Positions 7,703 through 16,803 of a DNA stretch of 64,000 bases are shown piece by piece; position 1 is the first letter of the stretch; each line of letters begins with the position of its first letter. Location: contig NZ_JAMBNP010000001.1 in the NCBI RefSeq assembly GCF_023715145.1, forward strand, positions 1,054,001 to 1,118,000, written 5' to 3'. This stretch comes from Paenibacillus glycanilyticus (GTDB lineage Bacteria; Bacillota; Bacilli; Paenibacillales; Paenibacillaceae). Below the pieces are notes generated by a model that was not told the origin of the DNA, searched no databases, and worked only from the letters and a program-made list of their open reading frames with translations. The position numbers and the translations under genes were made by a program.

Positions 7703-7883
7703 CACGATGCACTCATTTCTTCATTATGTTAGGATGCGGCCCATAACCACTTGCCAGTAGGCAAATCAGGCTGAAACCAATATCTTTGTACCTACTTATT
7801 AATACTATTAAATAAATGTGTGCCGAACGTTAATTTCATATTAAGGTCTCGTAAATTCCTAAGGCTGCAAATTCAAAACATAC

Positions 7884-7923
7884 AATGGCGGCGAAAGGAT
7901 AGACACCCTCACGCCGCCATTTA
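7884..7923 (-). terminator. Terminator of the SLH phosphatase gene
   Basis: A 10-bp stem (AATGGCGGCG / CGCCGCCATT, with further A-T pairs) begins about 40 bp behind the stop codon of the minus-strand gene at 7961. Confidence 0.65.
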
Positions 7924-7960
7924 GATTAATTATGCTTCTGGTTTAACTATTCAGGCTGCC

Positions 7961-10900
7961 TTACTTCTGCAGCAACAGATAGAGACGGTAGATCATTTGC
8001 GCGGTTTCCGCCCGCGTTGCTTGACCCGTCGGATTCAGCGCCGAAGCGTTGCCTTGAACGATGCCCGCTTTTACCATATCGGCAGCCGCATCGACCGCAT
8101 AAGGCGCGAGCTTCGATTTATCCTTGAAGCCGTTCAGCTCTGCCGGATCGCCGCTCATGGCCAGCTTGCCGGTCACTTCCATCGCGCGGCTCATGAGAAC
8201 CATCATGTCCTGACGCGAGATGTTCGCGCGCGGATTGAACTCGTTGTCGCCCGTACCTTTCGCGATGCCAAGCGCCTTAACGACGCCAAGCGCTTGATAG
8301 TAGTAGTCGCTTGATTTCACGTCGCTGAAGTTGGACGTCACGTCCGCCTTCAGGTCCAGCATGCGAACGAGCATTTCCATGAAATCGGCTCGCGTAATTT
8401 GCTTGCCCGGCTCGAAGGTTGTGGATGTCGTGCCGTTAATAATGCCTTTATCGGCTAGCACTGAAATGGCGTCTTTCGCCCAATCGTAATGCGAGTCGAC
8501 GTCTTTGAACGGGTTAGCCGGAATGACAGGATTTCCGCCGTTGCCCGTACCACCGTTACCCGAAGTACCACCGTTATCCGGTGTGCCGCCTGGAGTGCCT
8601 CCACCTGGAGTGCCCCCTCCCGGTGTACCGCCGCCCGGTGTTCCGCCGCCTGGGGTTCCGCCGCCGTCGTCTGTTCCCTCTGTTGTATAAACAACATAAA
8701 GATGTGCGACTTGATCCGCGTTGCTGCCTGCGCCTTCAAAAGACTCAGCGGTTCTTGTACCTTTACCGGTGAGAAGGAATGTCATGGCATTCCCTTCCTT
8801 CCAGTCATCCATATTTACGATTTGCTGAACCAAGGATGCCAGGTTAGGAGTTTGTTGATTTGGACCGGATTCATGCTCCACTGTCCACTCCGGTATATCC
8901 TTCCAGCTTACAAACTCGCTTGACTTCACACGTGAAGAAATATTGCCCGGTTTATCCGGAAGCGAATTGGCAACTGCCTCCGCATAAATGCTCACGTCAA
9001 ACGGATTAAGGTTTTTGTCCGGCTCATCAACGGAAAACTGAACATAGGCGTCAACAATCTTTGCCCCTTTAGGAAGACTCAGACCCGCAAACCGAAGTCC
9101 GATCTGTTGCACGCTATCTTCCTGTACAATTTCCAAGTCGGAACTATCCATATCGAGCGAACCGTCCGCACGTTCTTCCATATCGTCATATGGGCTTTTT
9201 AATGGCGATACGAGCAAATGGGAATCTCCATTCGGCAACGAACCGACAAGGATGGATACTTTATTACTATTAACGGTTTTTCCTTGCACGGTTACTTCCG
9301 CCTCAATCGATACGGACGTAGCGCGAAGAGGTTTATTTTTCACCGTAACAATGCCGTCAGCAGAGATAGCTACGATATCATCGGCGCTGGAAGTGTATTT
9401 GACCTCGGCCGAAGAAAGATCCATGGCCGCTCCCAAATTGTCCTTCGCCGTTAAGCTTAGCTTAGCGGAAGAATTCGCATCGCCGGTCAACGTATCGTGA
9501 TCCGATGCAAGCGTTGCTTCGGCCAGCCCGTCCGGATTTTTGACATTGATCGTTACCGTATTGGATTTCACAATCTCGCCTGCGTTATAGATCTCGGCCC
9601 AAACCTGAACCGATTCATTAAACACGGGTTTCTTCTTAACGGTGACTGTTCCGTCCGAAGTAATGGAAACTAAATCCGGTTTATCCGTTTTGTAGCTCTT
9701 ATTGACATTCGACAGATCCACATTGGCATCATGGCTGTCAATAGCCGTTAGACCAAGCTTAACGCTGCTGTCCGAAACGTCCGTTTGCAGCGTATCTTTA
9801 TCCGCAGTAAGAGTTGCCTTGGCAATATCCAGAGCTTCCTGCGGTGTGTTGTGAACCGTGATCGTCTCGATTTCCGTGCCGTCAATCCGCTTGGAGGTCA
9901 CTTTCATCGTATCCCCTTGAACATCGAACAAGGTCAAGAAGTACGATTTATCGGCCTTGACGATATTCGGCCAGCTTGGGTCTACATCGTACGATGGAGC
10001 GCCGCCGCCGCCGGAAGTCAGATACTCGATCCCGTCAACTTCAGCGCGGGCATAGTTATGATTGTGTCCGTTCAGATAAAGCGGTACCCCGAACTTCTTC
10101 AGGAGAGGGTGAATGTATTCTTGAACATCGGTATTGTTCTCGTGCGTACCGGCGCCCCAGGCAGGCTGATGGCCCATTACGATTTTCCATGGCTTGTCCG
10201 TAGTGGCAAGATCGTTCTCCAGCCAGTTATACTGCGCGGAGCCTTCCTTAAAGTCCGCATATTCGTCGATTACCGAAACATGGACCGGACCATAATCGAA
10301 GGACCAGTAGAAGTCTTCCACATAGGGATACGGGTAGTACTTCTCATAAACGGAGCCAACGCCCTCATGATTACCCCTTGCCCCCATCATTGGCACCTCT
10401 GTTTGGAGAGCATGCATCTGCGGATAGGCAGATTCAGGAACGAAATATTGAGCGGTCCAGTTGCTTTCGGAGTCGCTTGATGCAATATCCCCGCTGTTCA
10501 AGAGAATGGATTGGTAGGCTGGGTCTTCGGTATACGCCTTCCGAGCCAGGTCGGCTACCTGATCCTGATAAGCCGGTTGGGTACGGCTGTCTCCGTAAGA
10601 GAGAAACTTCACGGAAGTAGCGTCATCCGCGGGTGCGGCGACGAACGAGCCGGCTTGACCTTCCACCTCATAGTAATACTTCGTACCAGGCTGCAGCCCG
10701 GTGATGGTGTACTTGTGCTGGTTGTCCGCACCATAGGTTTCGACGGACTGTTCCCCTAATGAATAAGAGGTATCCGTCCCCCACTTGATTGTATTCGGCT
10801 GGTTGTCGCTTGTCTGCCACATGACGCTCATCGAACTGTTCTGTCCTTCGAACAGCAAATAAGGTCCCTTGATAATCGTGCTGTCAGCCGACACGTTGTA

Positions 10901-10981
10901 AGCACCTATAGTGAATAGAGCCGTACATACAAATAGAGCCAGAGTTAAACCTTTCCACTTGGCTTTTAACTTAACCTTCAC
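7961..10981 (-). CDS. Secreted purple-acid-phosphatase-like metallophosphatase with Ig-like, jelly-roll and three SLH domains
   Basis: This cell-surface enzyme has about 1006 aa. The order is: signal peptide; N-terminal fibronectin-like domain of purple acid phosphatases (GPYLLFEGQ...YYYEV); metallophosphatase domain with GDSRTQ, SGDIASSDS, GARGNHE, GHQPAWG and NGHNHNYAR, so all metal-binding motifs are kept; two Ig-like repeats (ATLTADKDTL, ATLASDHDTL); a jelly-roll domain (IGLRFAGLSL...VDAYVQFSV); a GGGTP-repeat linker; and three SLH repeats that anchor it to the cell wall. I chose the GTG at 10981 because GGAGAAGGGG precedes it by 8 nt and it gives a compact signal peptide. A TTG at 11050 or ATG at 11044 would add an acidic leader of about 20 residues. 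It probably releases phosphate from organic esters outside the cell. Confidence 0.9.
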   Translation of the reverse strand: MKVKLKAKWKGLTLALFVCTALFTIGAYNVSADSTIIKGPYLLFEGQNSSMSVMWQTSDNQPNTIKWGTDTSYSLGEQSVETYGADNQHKYTITGLQPGTKYYYEVEGQAGSFVAAPADDATSVKFLSYGDSRTQPAYQDQVADLARKAYTEDPAYQSILLNSGDIASSDSESNWTAQYFVPESAYPQMHALQTEVPMMGARGNHEGVGSVYEKYYPYPYVEDFYWSFDYGPVHVSVIDEYADFKEGSAQYNWLENDLATTDKPWKIVMGHQPAWGAGTHENNTDVQEYIHPLLKKFGVPLYLNGHNHNYARAEVDGIEYLTSGGGGAPSYDVDPSWPNIVKADKSYFLTLFDVQGDTMKVTSKRIDGTEIETITVHNTPQEALDIAKATLTADKDTLQTDVSDSSVKLGLTAIDSHDANVDLSNVNKSYKTDKPDLVSITSDGTVTVKKKPVFNESVQVWAEIYNAGEIVKSNTVTINVKNPDGLAEATLASDHDTLTGDANSSAKLSLTAKDNLGAAMDLSSAEVKYTSSADDIVAISADGIVTVKNKPLRATSVSIEAEVTVQGKTVNSNKVSILVGSLPNGDSHLLVSPLKSPYDDMEERADGSLDMDSSDLEIVQEDSVQQIGLRFAGLSLPKGAKIVDAYVQFSVDEPDKNLNPFDVSIYAEAVANSLPDKPGNISSRVKSSEFVSWKDIPEWTVEHESGPNQQTPNLASLVQQIVNMDDWKEGNAMTFLLTGKGTRTAESFEGAGSNADQVAHLYVVYTTEGTDDGGGTPGGGTPGGGTPGGGTPGGGTPGGTPDNGGTSGNGGTGNGGNPVIPANPFKDVDSHYDWAKDAISVLADKGIINGTTSTTFEPGKQITRADFMEMLVRMLDLKADVTSNFSDVKSSDYYYQALGVVKALGIAKGTGDNEFNPRANISRQDMMVLMSRAMEVTGKLAMSGDPAELNGFKDKSKLAPYAVDAAADMVKAGIVQGNASALNPTGQATRAETAQMIYRLYLLLQK
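8581..8675. repeat. Short tandem repeats coding for a GGGTP linker
   Basis: There are about six copies of a 15-bp unit that codes for Gly-Gly-Gly-Thr-Pro on the minus strand. The third codon positions vary, so the amino acid repeat is kept while the DNA has drifted. It links the jelly-roll domain to the SLH domains. Confidence 0.75.
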
Positions 10982-11431
10982 TTTGTCATCCCCTTCTCCG
11001 TCATTAGCAGTCAGAACGATGGAACCCTGCTCGGTTTCTTCCATGCTCAATTCAAAACCAATATCATCTTCCTCCTTACCCCGCTGACTTCCGACACACC
11101 ACCAAATCCGTTGTTATGCTTACTCTCCCTGTTTAACACGAAAGGTTTGCGGAATTCACAGATCCTGATGTCCAACTGCCAAAATTATTATACTAGTAAA
11201 GTATTATTTTTGAAGTTAAGAGAATGTAAATTTTCAAGAAACCCAATTTTAACCATTAAATTCATCATGCCTGCAATAAAAACATAGCAATGACAAAAAA
11301 AACGCTACATATAACTCTTCGATAAATAGCTCTACATTTACAATTTCACAATATATTATTAACATTCCTCTGATAAAACTTTTCTACAATAATCGACATC
11401 ATCATTCCAATATGAAAGAGTTGAACAGCCG
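10982..11431. other. AT-rich divergent intergenic region
   Basis: There is no gene. The phosphatase is read leftward from here and the membrane-protein operon rightward. A TATAAT on the minus strand at 11192-11187 is a possible -10 box for the phosphatase, but no clear -35 box stands at the right distance. A GGAGG followed by a six-codon minus-strand frame lies at about 11055-11076. No known riboswitch or leader structure was recognised. Confidence 0.4.
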
Positions 11432-11995
11432 ATGAAATCCATGTTCACTGCAAAAGATTTGGCGGTTACGCAAGCGAGCGTAGCCGCGCTGCTTTTTCTA
11501 TCGATCCCTTTATTTAATATCATCGGGCTCAGCAACCATAAGCTGGAGGCCGTCCTGCACGGATTAGGCGCGACCGTCACCGTGATTATGAGCTGCCAAG
11601 CGCTTCACCTGACCTACCCGATGCTGCGGGGCAAGAAAGGAGCCGCGGCCAATCTGGAATGGGTGCTCTGGCTCACGAGCCTATTGGTTCTGGTAACCAT
11701 CGCGCTCGGCAATTGGCTTTACATCCCTTACCGCGGACCGGACGGTCCCCAGCAATGGCTGATGTACCATAGCCCAGAGGTGCATTTAATCGTGATGGAA
11801 TACAAGGAATTCGTCTCGCTGTACCCGCTTCCCTTGGGAATCGCGGCGGCCTTTTTATTGCGCCGGTTCCGGCATAATCTCGGGGCGGGCTCGATGCTTT
11901 CCGGAATCATTGCTTTGCTGGTCACGCTATTCTGGATTTGTTTATTAATCGGATTTGCGTGCGGAATCGGCATGACCAAACTGAAAATGGTGTGA
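11432..11995 (+). CDS. Histidine-containing integral membrane protein, family unknown
   Basis: This is a 187-aa protein with about five membrane helices. Histidines lie in or next to helices: His36, His43, His59, and a cluster 'YHSPEVHLIVMEYKEF' with His113 and His118. Such spacing is seen in membrane haem proteins, so haem binding is possible but unproven. The ribosome site is weak (GAAAGAG), and a second in-frame ATG at 11441 is also possible. It starts a four-gene run in which the next gene follows by 30 bp. The function is not recognised. Confidence 0.68.
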   Translation: MKSMFTAKDLAVTQASVAALLFLSIPLFNIIGLSNHKLEAVLHGLGATVTVIMSCQALHLTYPMLRGKKGAAANLEWVLWLTSLLVLVTIALGNWLYIPYRGPDGPQQWLMYHSPEVHLIVMEYKEFVSLYPLPLGIAAAFLLRRFRHNLGAGSMLSGIIALLVTLFWICLLIGFACGIGMTKLKMV

Positions 11996-12025
11996 TTTCA
12001 ACATAGTCGATAGGAGCGAAAAAAA

Positions 12026-12418
12026 GTGAAAGAATCAAAACAACGGAAAACGGGTGAAGTCGCCGCCATTCTGATTTCCGTATGGCTTGGCATCGCAGCG
12101 ACAACGGTCACTCACTTATGGAGCTACTACAATCCGCTGCAGGCTAATCCTATTTTGCTGAAGATGGGTTCCTGGATCCCCTCTTGGTGGGCCATCGGTC
12201 CCTACACCGGAAAAGAAACGGCGGGGCTCGTCGTTTGGCTCTGCACATGGGCGATACTCCATTGGACGCTCGGACGGAAAGAGGTCGATCTGAAGCCTTG
12301 GACACTCGGATTTGTGATTGCCTTTATTGCCAATATGATCATTCTTTGGCCCACCGTTTACCACGCTATCATGTGGTGGCCAGCCCTGCCGAACACTTTA
12401 CCGGGAGGAGAGGGTTAA
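12026..12418 (+). CDS. Small membrane protein, family unknown
   Basis: This is a 130-aa protein with about three membrane helices and many tryptophans (SWIPSWW, MWWPALP). His30, His79 and His113 each lie in or at the edge of a helix. The start is GTG, set by TAGGAG 9 nt upstream; the in-frame alternatives have no site. It is 4 bp from the next gene. Together with the preceding gene it could form a two-subunit membrane part of the cluster (inference). Confidence 0.68.
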   Translation: MKESKQRKTGEVAAILISVWLGIAATTVTHLWSYYNPLQANPILLKMGSWIPSWWAIGPYTGKETAGLVVWLCTWAILHWTLGRKEVDLKPWTLGFVIAFIANMIILWPTVYHAIMWWPALPNTLPGGEG

Positions 12419-12422
12419 ACTT

Positions 12423-13847
12423 ATGGCGTCCTTATATAAATACAAGCTTTCCTTATCGTTTCTCGTGTTGATTGGGATTCTGTTCTGCTCGTTCTATTGG
12501 ACAAGGGTACCCATGGAGGGCTCCAAGTCAAGCGTCGCGGCCGCGGCATCGTTTCGGTTTGGCTATTTCGGCCAGCAGGAAGGAGAAGTCGGGGATTGGG
12601 TCAAGCAATTCAAGGACGTTTCGTATTTTGCCGCGTCCAACCAATTGCTGCAGCAGCATCCGGAAGCGCAGTCGTTCCAGCTTTACCCAATCTATGACGG
12701 TTCTGCAACGGAACAGAGCTTTAACCAAGCTTATCCGCATGTGCCGACCGAAACTCTCTCGGGTTATGGGAAATCGGTCTACTCGATTACGAAAGGAACC
12801 GCAAGACTATTCTTTCTTAATGCCGATCGGCTGCAAGATGCCGGAGACGGACAATTGGAATGGATCCGCAAGACGATTGCTGGAAATAAGCAAACGTTTG
12901 CCTTTGCGTGGCTAAGCGAGGATCCGAAGCTTCCCGAGGTTTGGACAACGTTTAGGAAAGCGGGAATAAGCGCGGTATTCATCCGCAATTCCGTCTATGT
13001 GCTTGATTTGGCGGTTACACAAGCACCTTCCGATTATAAGTCTACGGAATACGAGGACTGGAAAATATGGGACTTGTCCGAGCTGGATGAAAAGCCTTTA
13101 ATTACGGTATTGGAGGCGCACGGTAACGCCTTAACCATGATGGCCGAGAAGGAACAAGGGAAGGTTCTGGATCAACTGGAACTAAATGCGGATAACCTGG
13201 CTTCGTGGGACCTGAGCACATTGCGAGAAAAACAGGACATCTCCCTGGTGGGCATTCAATCCTTATGGCACTATCATTTAGGTGACGATTCAATCAAATC
13301 GACCATTCCGGAAGGGGTGGACCCGGTGGGAGAAGGTCCGATTATCGAAACATCCCACACGGAACCGGTTCCCCTGCCGTCATCCGATTGGCGCAGTCCG
13401 GAATACGATGATTCCGGCTGGAAGACCGGCAGATCTCCTCTGGGTTATACGACTAACAAAGAGCTGCAGACCTATATTCAGACCAAATTGGAATCCGGCT
13501 CGTCTCCAACCTATTATTTCCGCAGGACGTTTGACTTAAATGGCGATCCGAAGAAATTGTCCGGTTTACTTCTGCATATCGCCTATGAGGATGGTTACGT
13601 TGTTTATCTAAACGGCCAGGAAGTCTCTCGGGACTCCATTCTAACCGGGGTTCTGAACGATTCCTCACTCGCGATTCCAAATGAATTTACCTACTATCGC
13701 AGAATTGATCTAAAAGCCCATTTGAACAAGCTTGTAAAGGGGACTAATGTCATTGCCGTTGAAGTGCACCGCGGCCACCCCGGAGCGCCTAATTTATTGT
13801 TTGACCTCGGCCTGTCTGTCGAATCCAACGGGGAGGTATCTAGATAA
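12423..13847 (+). CDS. Apparently inactive metallophosphatase relative with C-terminal jelly-roll domain
   Basis: This is a 474-aa protein. It has an N-terminal signal anchor (residues 1-27), a middle domain (about 40-285) and a C-terminal jelly-roll (about 300-470; 'YYFRRTFDL...IAYEDGYVVYLNGQEV'), which is often linked to secreted phosphatases and CotH-type proteins. The middle domain follows the layout of calcineurin-like phosphatases (RLFFLNADRL...QLEWIRKTIAGNKQTFAFAW). However, the expected GHHP and GHNH metal ligands read WLSEDP and FIRNSV, and no GNHE is present, so it is probably a pseudoenzyme (inference). GGGAGGAGAGGG precedes the ATG. Its stop codon overlaps the next start (TAATG). 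The active relative at 7961-10981 is close by. Confidence 0.82.
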   Translation: MASLYKYKLSLSFLVLIGILFCSFYWTRVPMEGSKSSVAAAASFRFGYFGQQEGEVGDWVKQFKDVSYFAASNQLLQQHPEAQSFQLYPIYDGSATEQSFNQAYPHVPTETLSGYGKSVYSITKGTARLFFLNADRLQDAGDGQLEWIRKTIAGNKQTFAFAWLSEDPKLPEVWTTFRKAGISAVFIRNSVYVLDLAVTQAPSDYKSTEYEDWKIWDLSELDEKPLITVLEAHGNALTMMAEKEQGKVLDQLELNADNLASWDLSTLREKQDISLVGIQSLWHYHLGDDSIKSTIPEGVDPVGEGPIIETSHTEPVPLPSSDWRSPEYDDSGWKTGRSPLGYTTNKELQTYIQTKLESGSSPTYYFRRTFDLNGDPKKLSGLLLHIAYEDGYVVYLNGQEVSRDSILTGVLNDSSLAIPNEFTYYRRIDLKAHLNKLVKGTNVIAVEVHRGHPGAPNLLFDLGLSVESNGEVSR

Positions 13848-14230
13848 TGCGGACAGATCTGTACAGTTCTATCAGAAAGCCAGCAAAGAGTAAAGTCGCA
13901 TTATGCTTGGCAATTGTTTCCCTTGTCTTGTTAATGACCGGATGCGTCTCCGCTCCAAAGAGCTCGATCCCAATTGCCGACATCGGCCTTACGAATAACC
14001 ATCTGCTTATCCAAAACGAAACCGGATTTGTATGGTATGACGCGAAAATTACGATTGACCACAAATATACCTATGTAGCACCGATGATGACTTCCGGCAA
14101 ATCCAGCGTGCCGCTTTCAAAATTCATTGACGATCAAGGCAATAGCTACAAGCGCGGACGGTGGAGCATGCGCAATCTGACGATTGACGTTACCGACACG
14201 TTGGGCGTTAAAAGACATCTTAGCTGGTGA
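13847..14230 (+). CDS. Lipoprotein of unknown function
   Basis: This is a 127-aa protein with a lipoprotein signal peptide: positive N-region, hydrophobic core, and lipobox LLMTGC with the lipidated Cys33. The mature part of about 95 residues looks like a small beta-rich domain. Its ATG overlaps the stop codon of the previous gene by one base (TAATG), with GGGAGG 10 nt upstream, so it is translationally coupled. It ends the four-gene run and is followed by a strong terminator. The family is not recognised. Confidence 0.75.
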   Translation: MRTDLYSSIRKPAKSKVALCLAIVSLVLLMTGCVSAPKSSIPIADIGLTNNHLLIQNETGFVWYDAKITIDHKYTYVAPMMTSGKSSVPLSKFIDDQGNSYKRGRWSMRNLTIDVTDTLGVKRHLSW

Positions 14231-14264
14231 CACGCAGGGCCTCGTCAACTAGGTAATAAACCAT

Positions 14265-14305
14265 AACAAACAGCCGCAGGAGCCATGCTTCTGCGGCTGT
14301 TTGTT
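14265..14305. terminator. Strong bidirectional terminator between convergent genes
   Basis: A perfect 15-bp stem (AACAAACAGCCGCAG / CTGCGGCTGTTTGTT) has an 11-nt loop. It separates the lipoprotein gene from the convergent AraC gene. Confidence 0.9.
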
Positions 14306-14312
14306 ATAACGA

Positions 14313-15164
14313 TCAGACCGTAGTCAGCATGACACGCCGGTAATCTTCGGGAGACATTTCTACGAACTGTTTAAAATTGCGATAAAAGGTGGCCATGCTT
14401 TGATATCCGCACTCATAGCAGATTTCGGTAACCGGCATAACGGTCGTCGCTAATAATCGCTTGGCATGCTGTATTCGAAGGGTGGACATATAGCTTTTGA
14501 ATTTTCTTCCTGTTGCTTCCAGTATCAATCGGGATAAATGAGACTCGCTAACGTGAAATATCGAGGCTAGTTGAGATAAGTTAATTTCTTTCTGGTAATT
14601 CTGATCCATATACTGCAGTACCGGTCTGATATGCTCATAATTCCGCATGCCGTCCAGCCATGTCGTATGGCTGATTTCTTCTTTGGACATACGGAGAAGC
14701 TCCACGCATATGGCCATCAGCAGGCTTTTGACCGCCGTCCGATAACCGGGAGCACGCTCTTCCTTCTCCGTATAAATCAGCTTGATCATCGACCGCAGAC
14801 GTTCCATGCTATCGGTTTTACCGTGTAACCGGTTCTGAACATGAAACGGATAATAGCGAAAGGGCACCATAAGCTCGGGCTCTTCCTTGGCAAGCAGCCA
14901 CGAATCAAAGTTAAGAAATATAAACTCGCAAGGAAAGCCTTGGTCCGATTGGGCAATATGATTTTCCAATATATTCACAACAAAGATATCGCCCGGAACT
15001 ACGGGATAGACCGTACCGCCAAAGTAGAACTGCCCGCTCCCCGAGAGACACAAGCCCATCTCAAAGCTTTGATGATGATGCTGGGTCTCCAGCTCATAGC
15101 TCGGCGTCCATTTGAAAATATTAACGGGAAGTTCATTATCCTCATAGATAATGTGCAGTATCAT
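14313..15164 (-). CDS. AraC-family transcriptional regulator with cupin sensor domain
   Basis: This is a 283-aa protein. The N-terminal cupin-like fold (about residues 25-110; HHHQSFEMGLCLSG, VPGDIFVVN) probably binds a sugar. The C-terminal double helix-turn-helix of AraC type (about 185-283) has 'LSQLASIFHVSESHLSRLI' and 'VTEICYECGYQSMATFYRNF'. GAAGGAAGG stands 8 nt before the ATG at 15164. The frame is open further upstream but without a ribosome site. It lies behind the ADP-ribosylglycohydrolase gene, separated by a terminator, so it has its own promoter. Its targets are probably in the adjoining mannoside locus (inference). Confidence 0.88.
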   Translation of the reverse strand: MILHIIYEDNELPVNIFKWTPSYELETQHHHQSFEMGLCLSGSGQFYFGGTVYPVVPGDIFVVNILENHIAQSDQGFPCEFIFLNFDSWLLAKEEPELMVPFRYYPFHVQNRLHGKTDSMERLRSMIKLIYTEKEERAPGYRTAVKSLLMAICVELLRMSKEEISHTTWLDGMRNYEHIRPVLQYMDQNYQKEINLSQLASIFHVSESHLSRLILEATGRKFKSYMSTLRIQHAKRLLATTVMPVTEICYECGYQSMATFYRNFKQFVEMSPEDYRRVMLTTV

Positions 15165-15219
15165 GCGCCGTACCTTCCTTCGATCATAATCCGCTTTCCT
15201 TCCCATTGTAACTGAAAAA

Positions 15220-15255
15220 CGCCCGGACGAGGAAGAATCCTTCCTCACTCGGGCG
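15220..15255 (-). terminator. Terminator of the ADP-ribosylglycohydrolase-like gene
   Basis: The stem CGCCCG / CGGGCG is extended inside by GAGGAAG / CTTCCTC. It is followed by five T on the minus strand, 17 bp behind the stop codon. Confidence 0.85.
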
Positions 15256-15271
15256 CTGGTGCTTACGGGCA

Positions 15272-16669
15272 TTAACGGCGTGCTTTCTGCTGTTGCTTCA
15301 ATTTCAAATAGACTTCGTGACTTCTGCGGGCACACTCCGAAATGGCAATCGGGTGAAAGCCGATAACAGCCGCATATAAAGTATCGTGAAGAGGCTCTGC
15401 CCAATGGCCAGGCAATTGCTTGGCACCAAGCGAGGCACCCACTATTGAACCTACCGTCGCTCCGTTGCAGTCCGTATCCCACCCGCCTAGAACCGACGTA
15501 GCAATCGCCTTTGTAAAATCACCTTTGGCAAATACCAGGGATGCAGCTACCAGGGCAGCGTTATTATTCGTATGGACAGGGTCGTAGTGTTTAAATGCCT
15601 CCCAAATCTTCGCAACTAAGTCAAGCTGGTCCTCTGTACCTTGCGCAATTTCCACTGCTTTATGAACATCTTGTGCAAGACGGCAATTTGCGGGAATTTC
15701 GCTTAAACCAATCTCCACGATTTTTAACGGGTTCGATTCCGCAAATGCGGCCGCAATCATGGCTGCCGCGAACATTTCACCATAAATTCCGTTACGAACA
15801 TGAGAGAAGGAGGCATCCCGCCAAGCAAAATCAGCGGCTAGCTCAGGCTGGCCTGCTGCTCCATAAGCCAAGCCGTCAGCACGGATTTGCGCGCCGATAA
15901 ACTCGCGATAGGGATTCAAGTACGTACGCACCCAATTTTTCTTCCGCGCCCAATCAGCCGGCCTGCCTTGTCCTCCGTGATGATACGTGACTTGGGCGAA
16001 ATTCAGATAAGACTGCGTTTCAGCCGTACAAACCTGACTATAGGACAAGACTTCATGCCAGAGCTTTCCTATATCCCACGAGTCCCATTCAAGACCTTTT
16101 CTTTCCAGCATCATTAAACCAAGCACGGTGTAACGAATATCGTCGTCCGTCTCCATGTAGGAAATACGTTCTCTTGTACTGGCAGAACACCAGGAAGCCA
16201 GCTCGATCCCGAATTCGTCCTTCGCTGCGGATTGGCCCGGAGTATAACCGTTAATCGGCCAAGCATCCGCTCCCTTGAACCATAACTGCACGTTCTCCCA
16301 GCCTGCTCTGCCATGCGAACCGGCCATGAAATCGGGCCCTTCCAACGGTTTTCCGAGCGCACAGCCAATCGCTCTCCCGAGCCATGCGCCATAAAATTTA
16401 TCTGACCACTGTTCATGGCTGAGCTCACTGTCCAATTGACGAGGACCGTCTGGGCGAAGGAGCCGGATTTCCTCCAATTCATCAGGTTCATCTATGTTTG
16501 CGCGCATGGGCTCCAAAGCACATAATTCCGCATAGATCGTCATTAATTCCGATTGATTATCACCCGATCCTTCAATTCGTTCCAGAAAGCCTTCTACCAA
16601 GCATGCTTCATCGCTGCGCTGCTTCACTTCCGCGATTAATAAGTCTTTTAGACCAGTCCATCCAGCCAT
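15272..16669 (-). CDS. ADP-ribosylglycohydrolase-family protein
   Basis: This is a 465-aa all-helical protein of the DraG/ADP-ribosyl-glycohydrolase fold. The two metal-binding signatures are readable: GAWLGRAIGCALGKPLEG (residues 94-111) with ETDDDIRYT (173-181), and GGWDTDCNGATVG near residue 410. The family removes ADP-ribose from proteins or other N-/O-glycosidic substrates using two magnesium ions. An N-terminal extension of about 85 residues precedes the core. GGAGG is 7 nt before the ATG. It lies behind the sensor kinase of the importer operon, past a terminator. Proteins of this family are common in Firmicutes sugar loci, so a role on a nucleoside or glycoside side product is possible; the true substrate is unknown. 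Confidence 0.87.
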   Translation of the reverse strand: MAGWTGLKDLLIAEVKQRSDEACLVEGFLERIEGSGDNQSELMTIYAELCALEPMRANIDEPDELEEIRLLRPDGPRQLDSELSHEQWSDKFYGAWLGRAIGCALGKPLEGPDFMAGSHGRAGWENVQLWFKGADAWPINGYTPGQSAAKDEFGIELASWCSASTRERISYMETDDDIRYTVLGLMMLERKGLEWDSWDIGKLWHEVLSYSQVCTAETQSYLNFAQVTYHHGGQGRPADWARKKNWVRTYLNPYREFIGAQIRADGLAYGAAGQPELAADFAWRDASFSHVRNGIYGEMFAAAMIAAAFAESNPLKIVEIGLSEIPANCRLAQDVHKAVEIAQGTEDQLDLVAKIWEAFKHYDPVHTNNNAALVAASLVFAKGDFTKAIATSVLGGWDTDCNGATVGSIVGASLGAKQLPGHWAEPLHDTLYAAVIGFHPIAISECARRSHEVYLKLKQQQKARR

Positions 16670-16803
16670 TTAAATACCTCCAATCGAATTTCCCTCTTGC
16701 TTCAAGTCTATTGGAGAATGGACTGGAATTCTTCCCAAAACATGCGATTCATTCTCATTTCTTGTGAATTACGCAAGGTGTAAACGGACCGTAGCCAATG
16801 CCA

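Noticed and set aside
8581..8675. Short tandem repeats that could be mistaken for a CRISPR array
   Set aside because: The units are 15 bp without spacers and code in frame for the GGGTP linker of the SLH phosphatase.
9785..10480. Plus-strand open frame of 231 codons inside the SLH phosphatase gene
   Set aside because: It is antisense to the conserved metallophosphatase domain and has no ribosome site.
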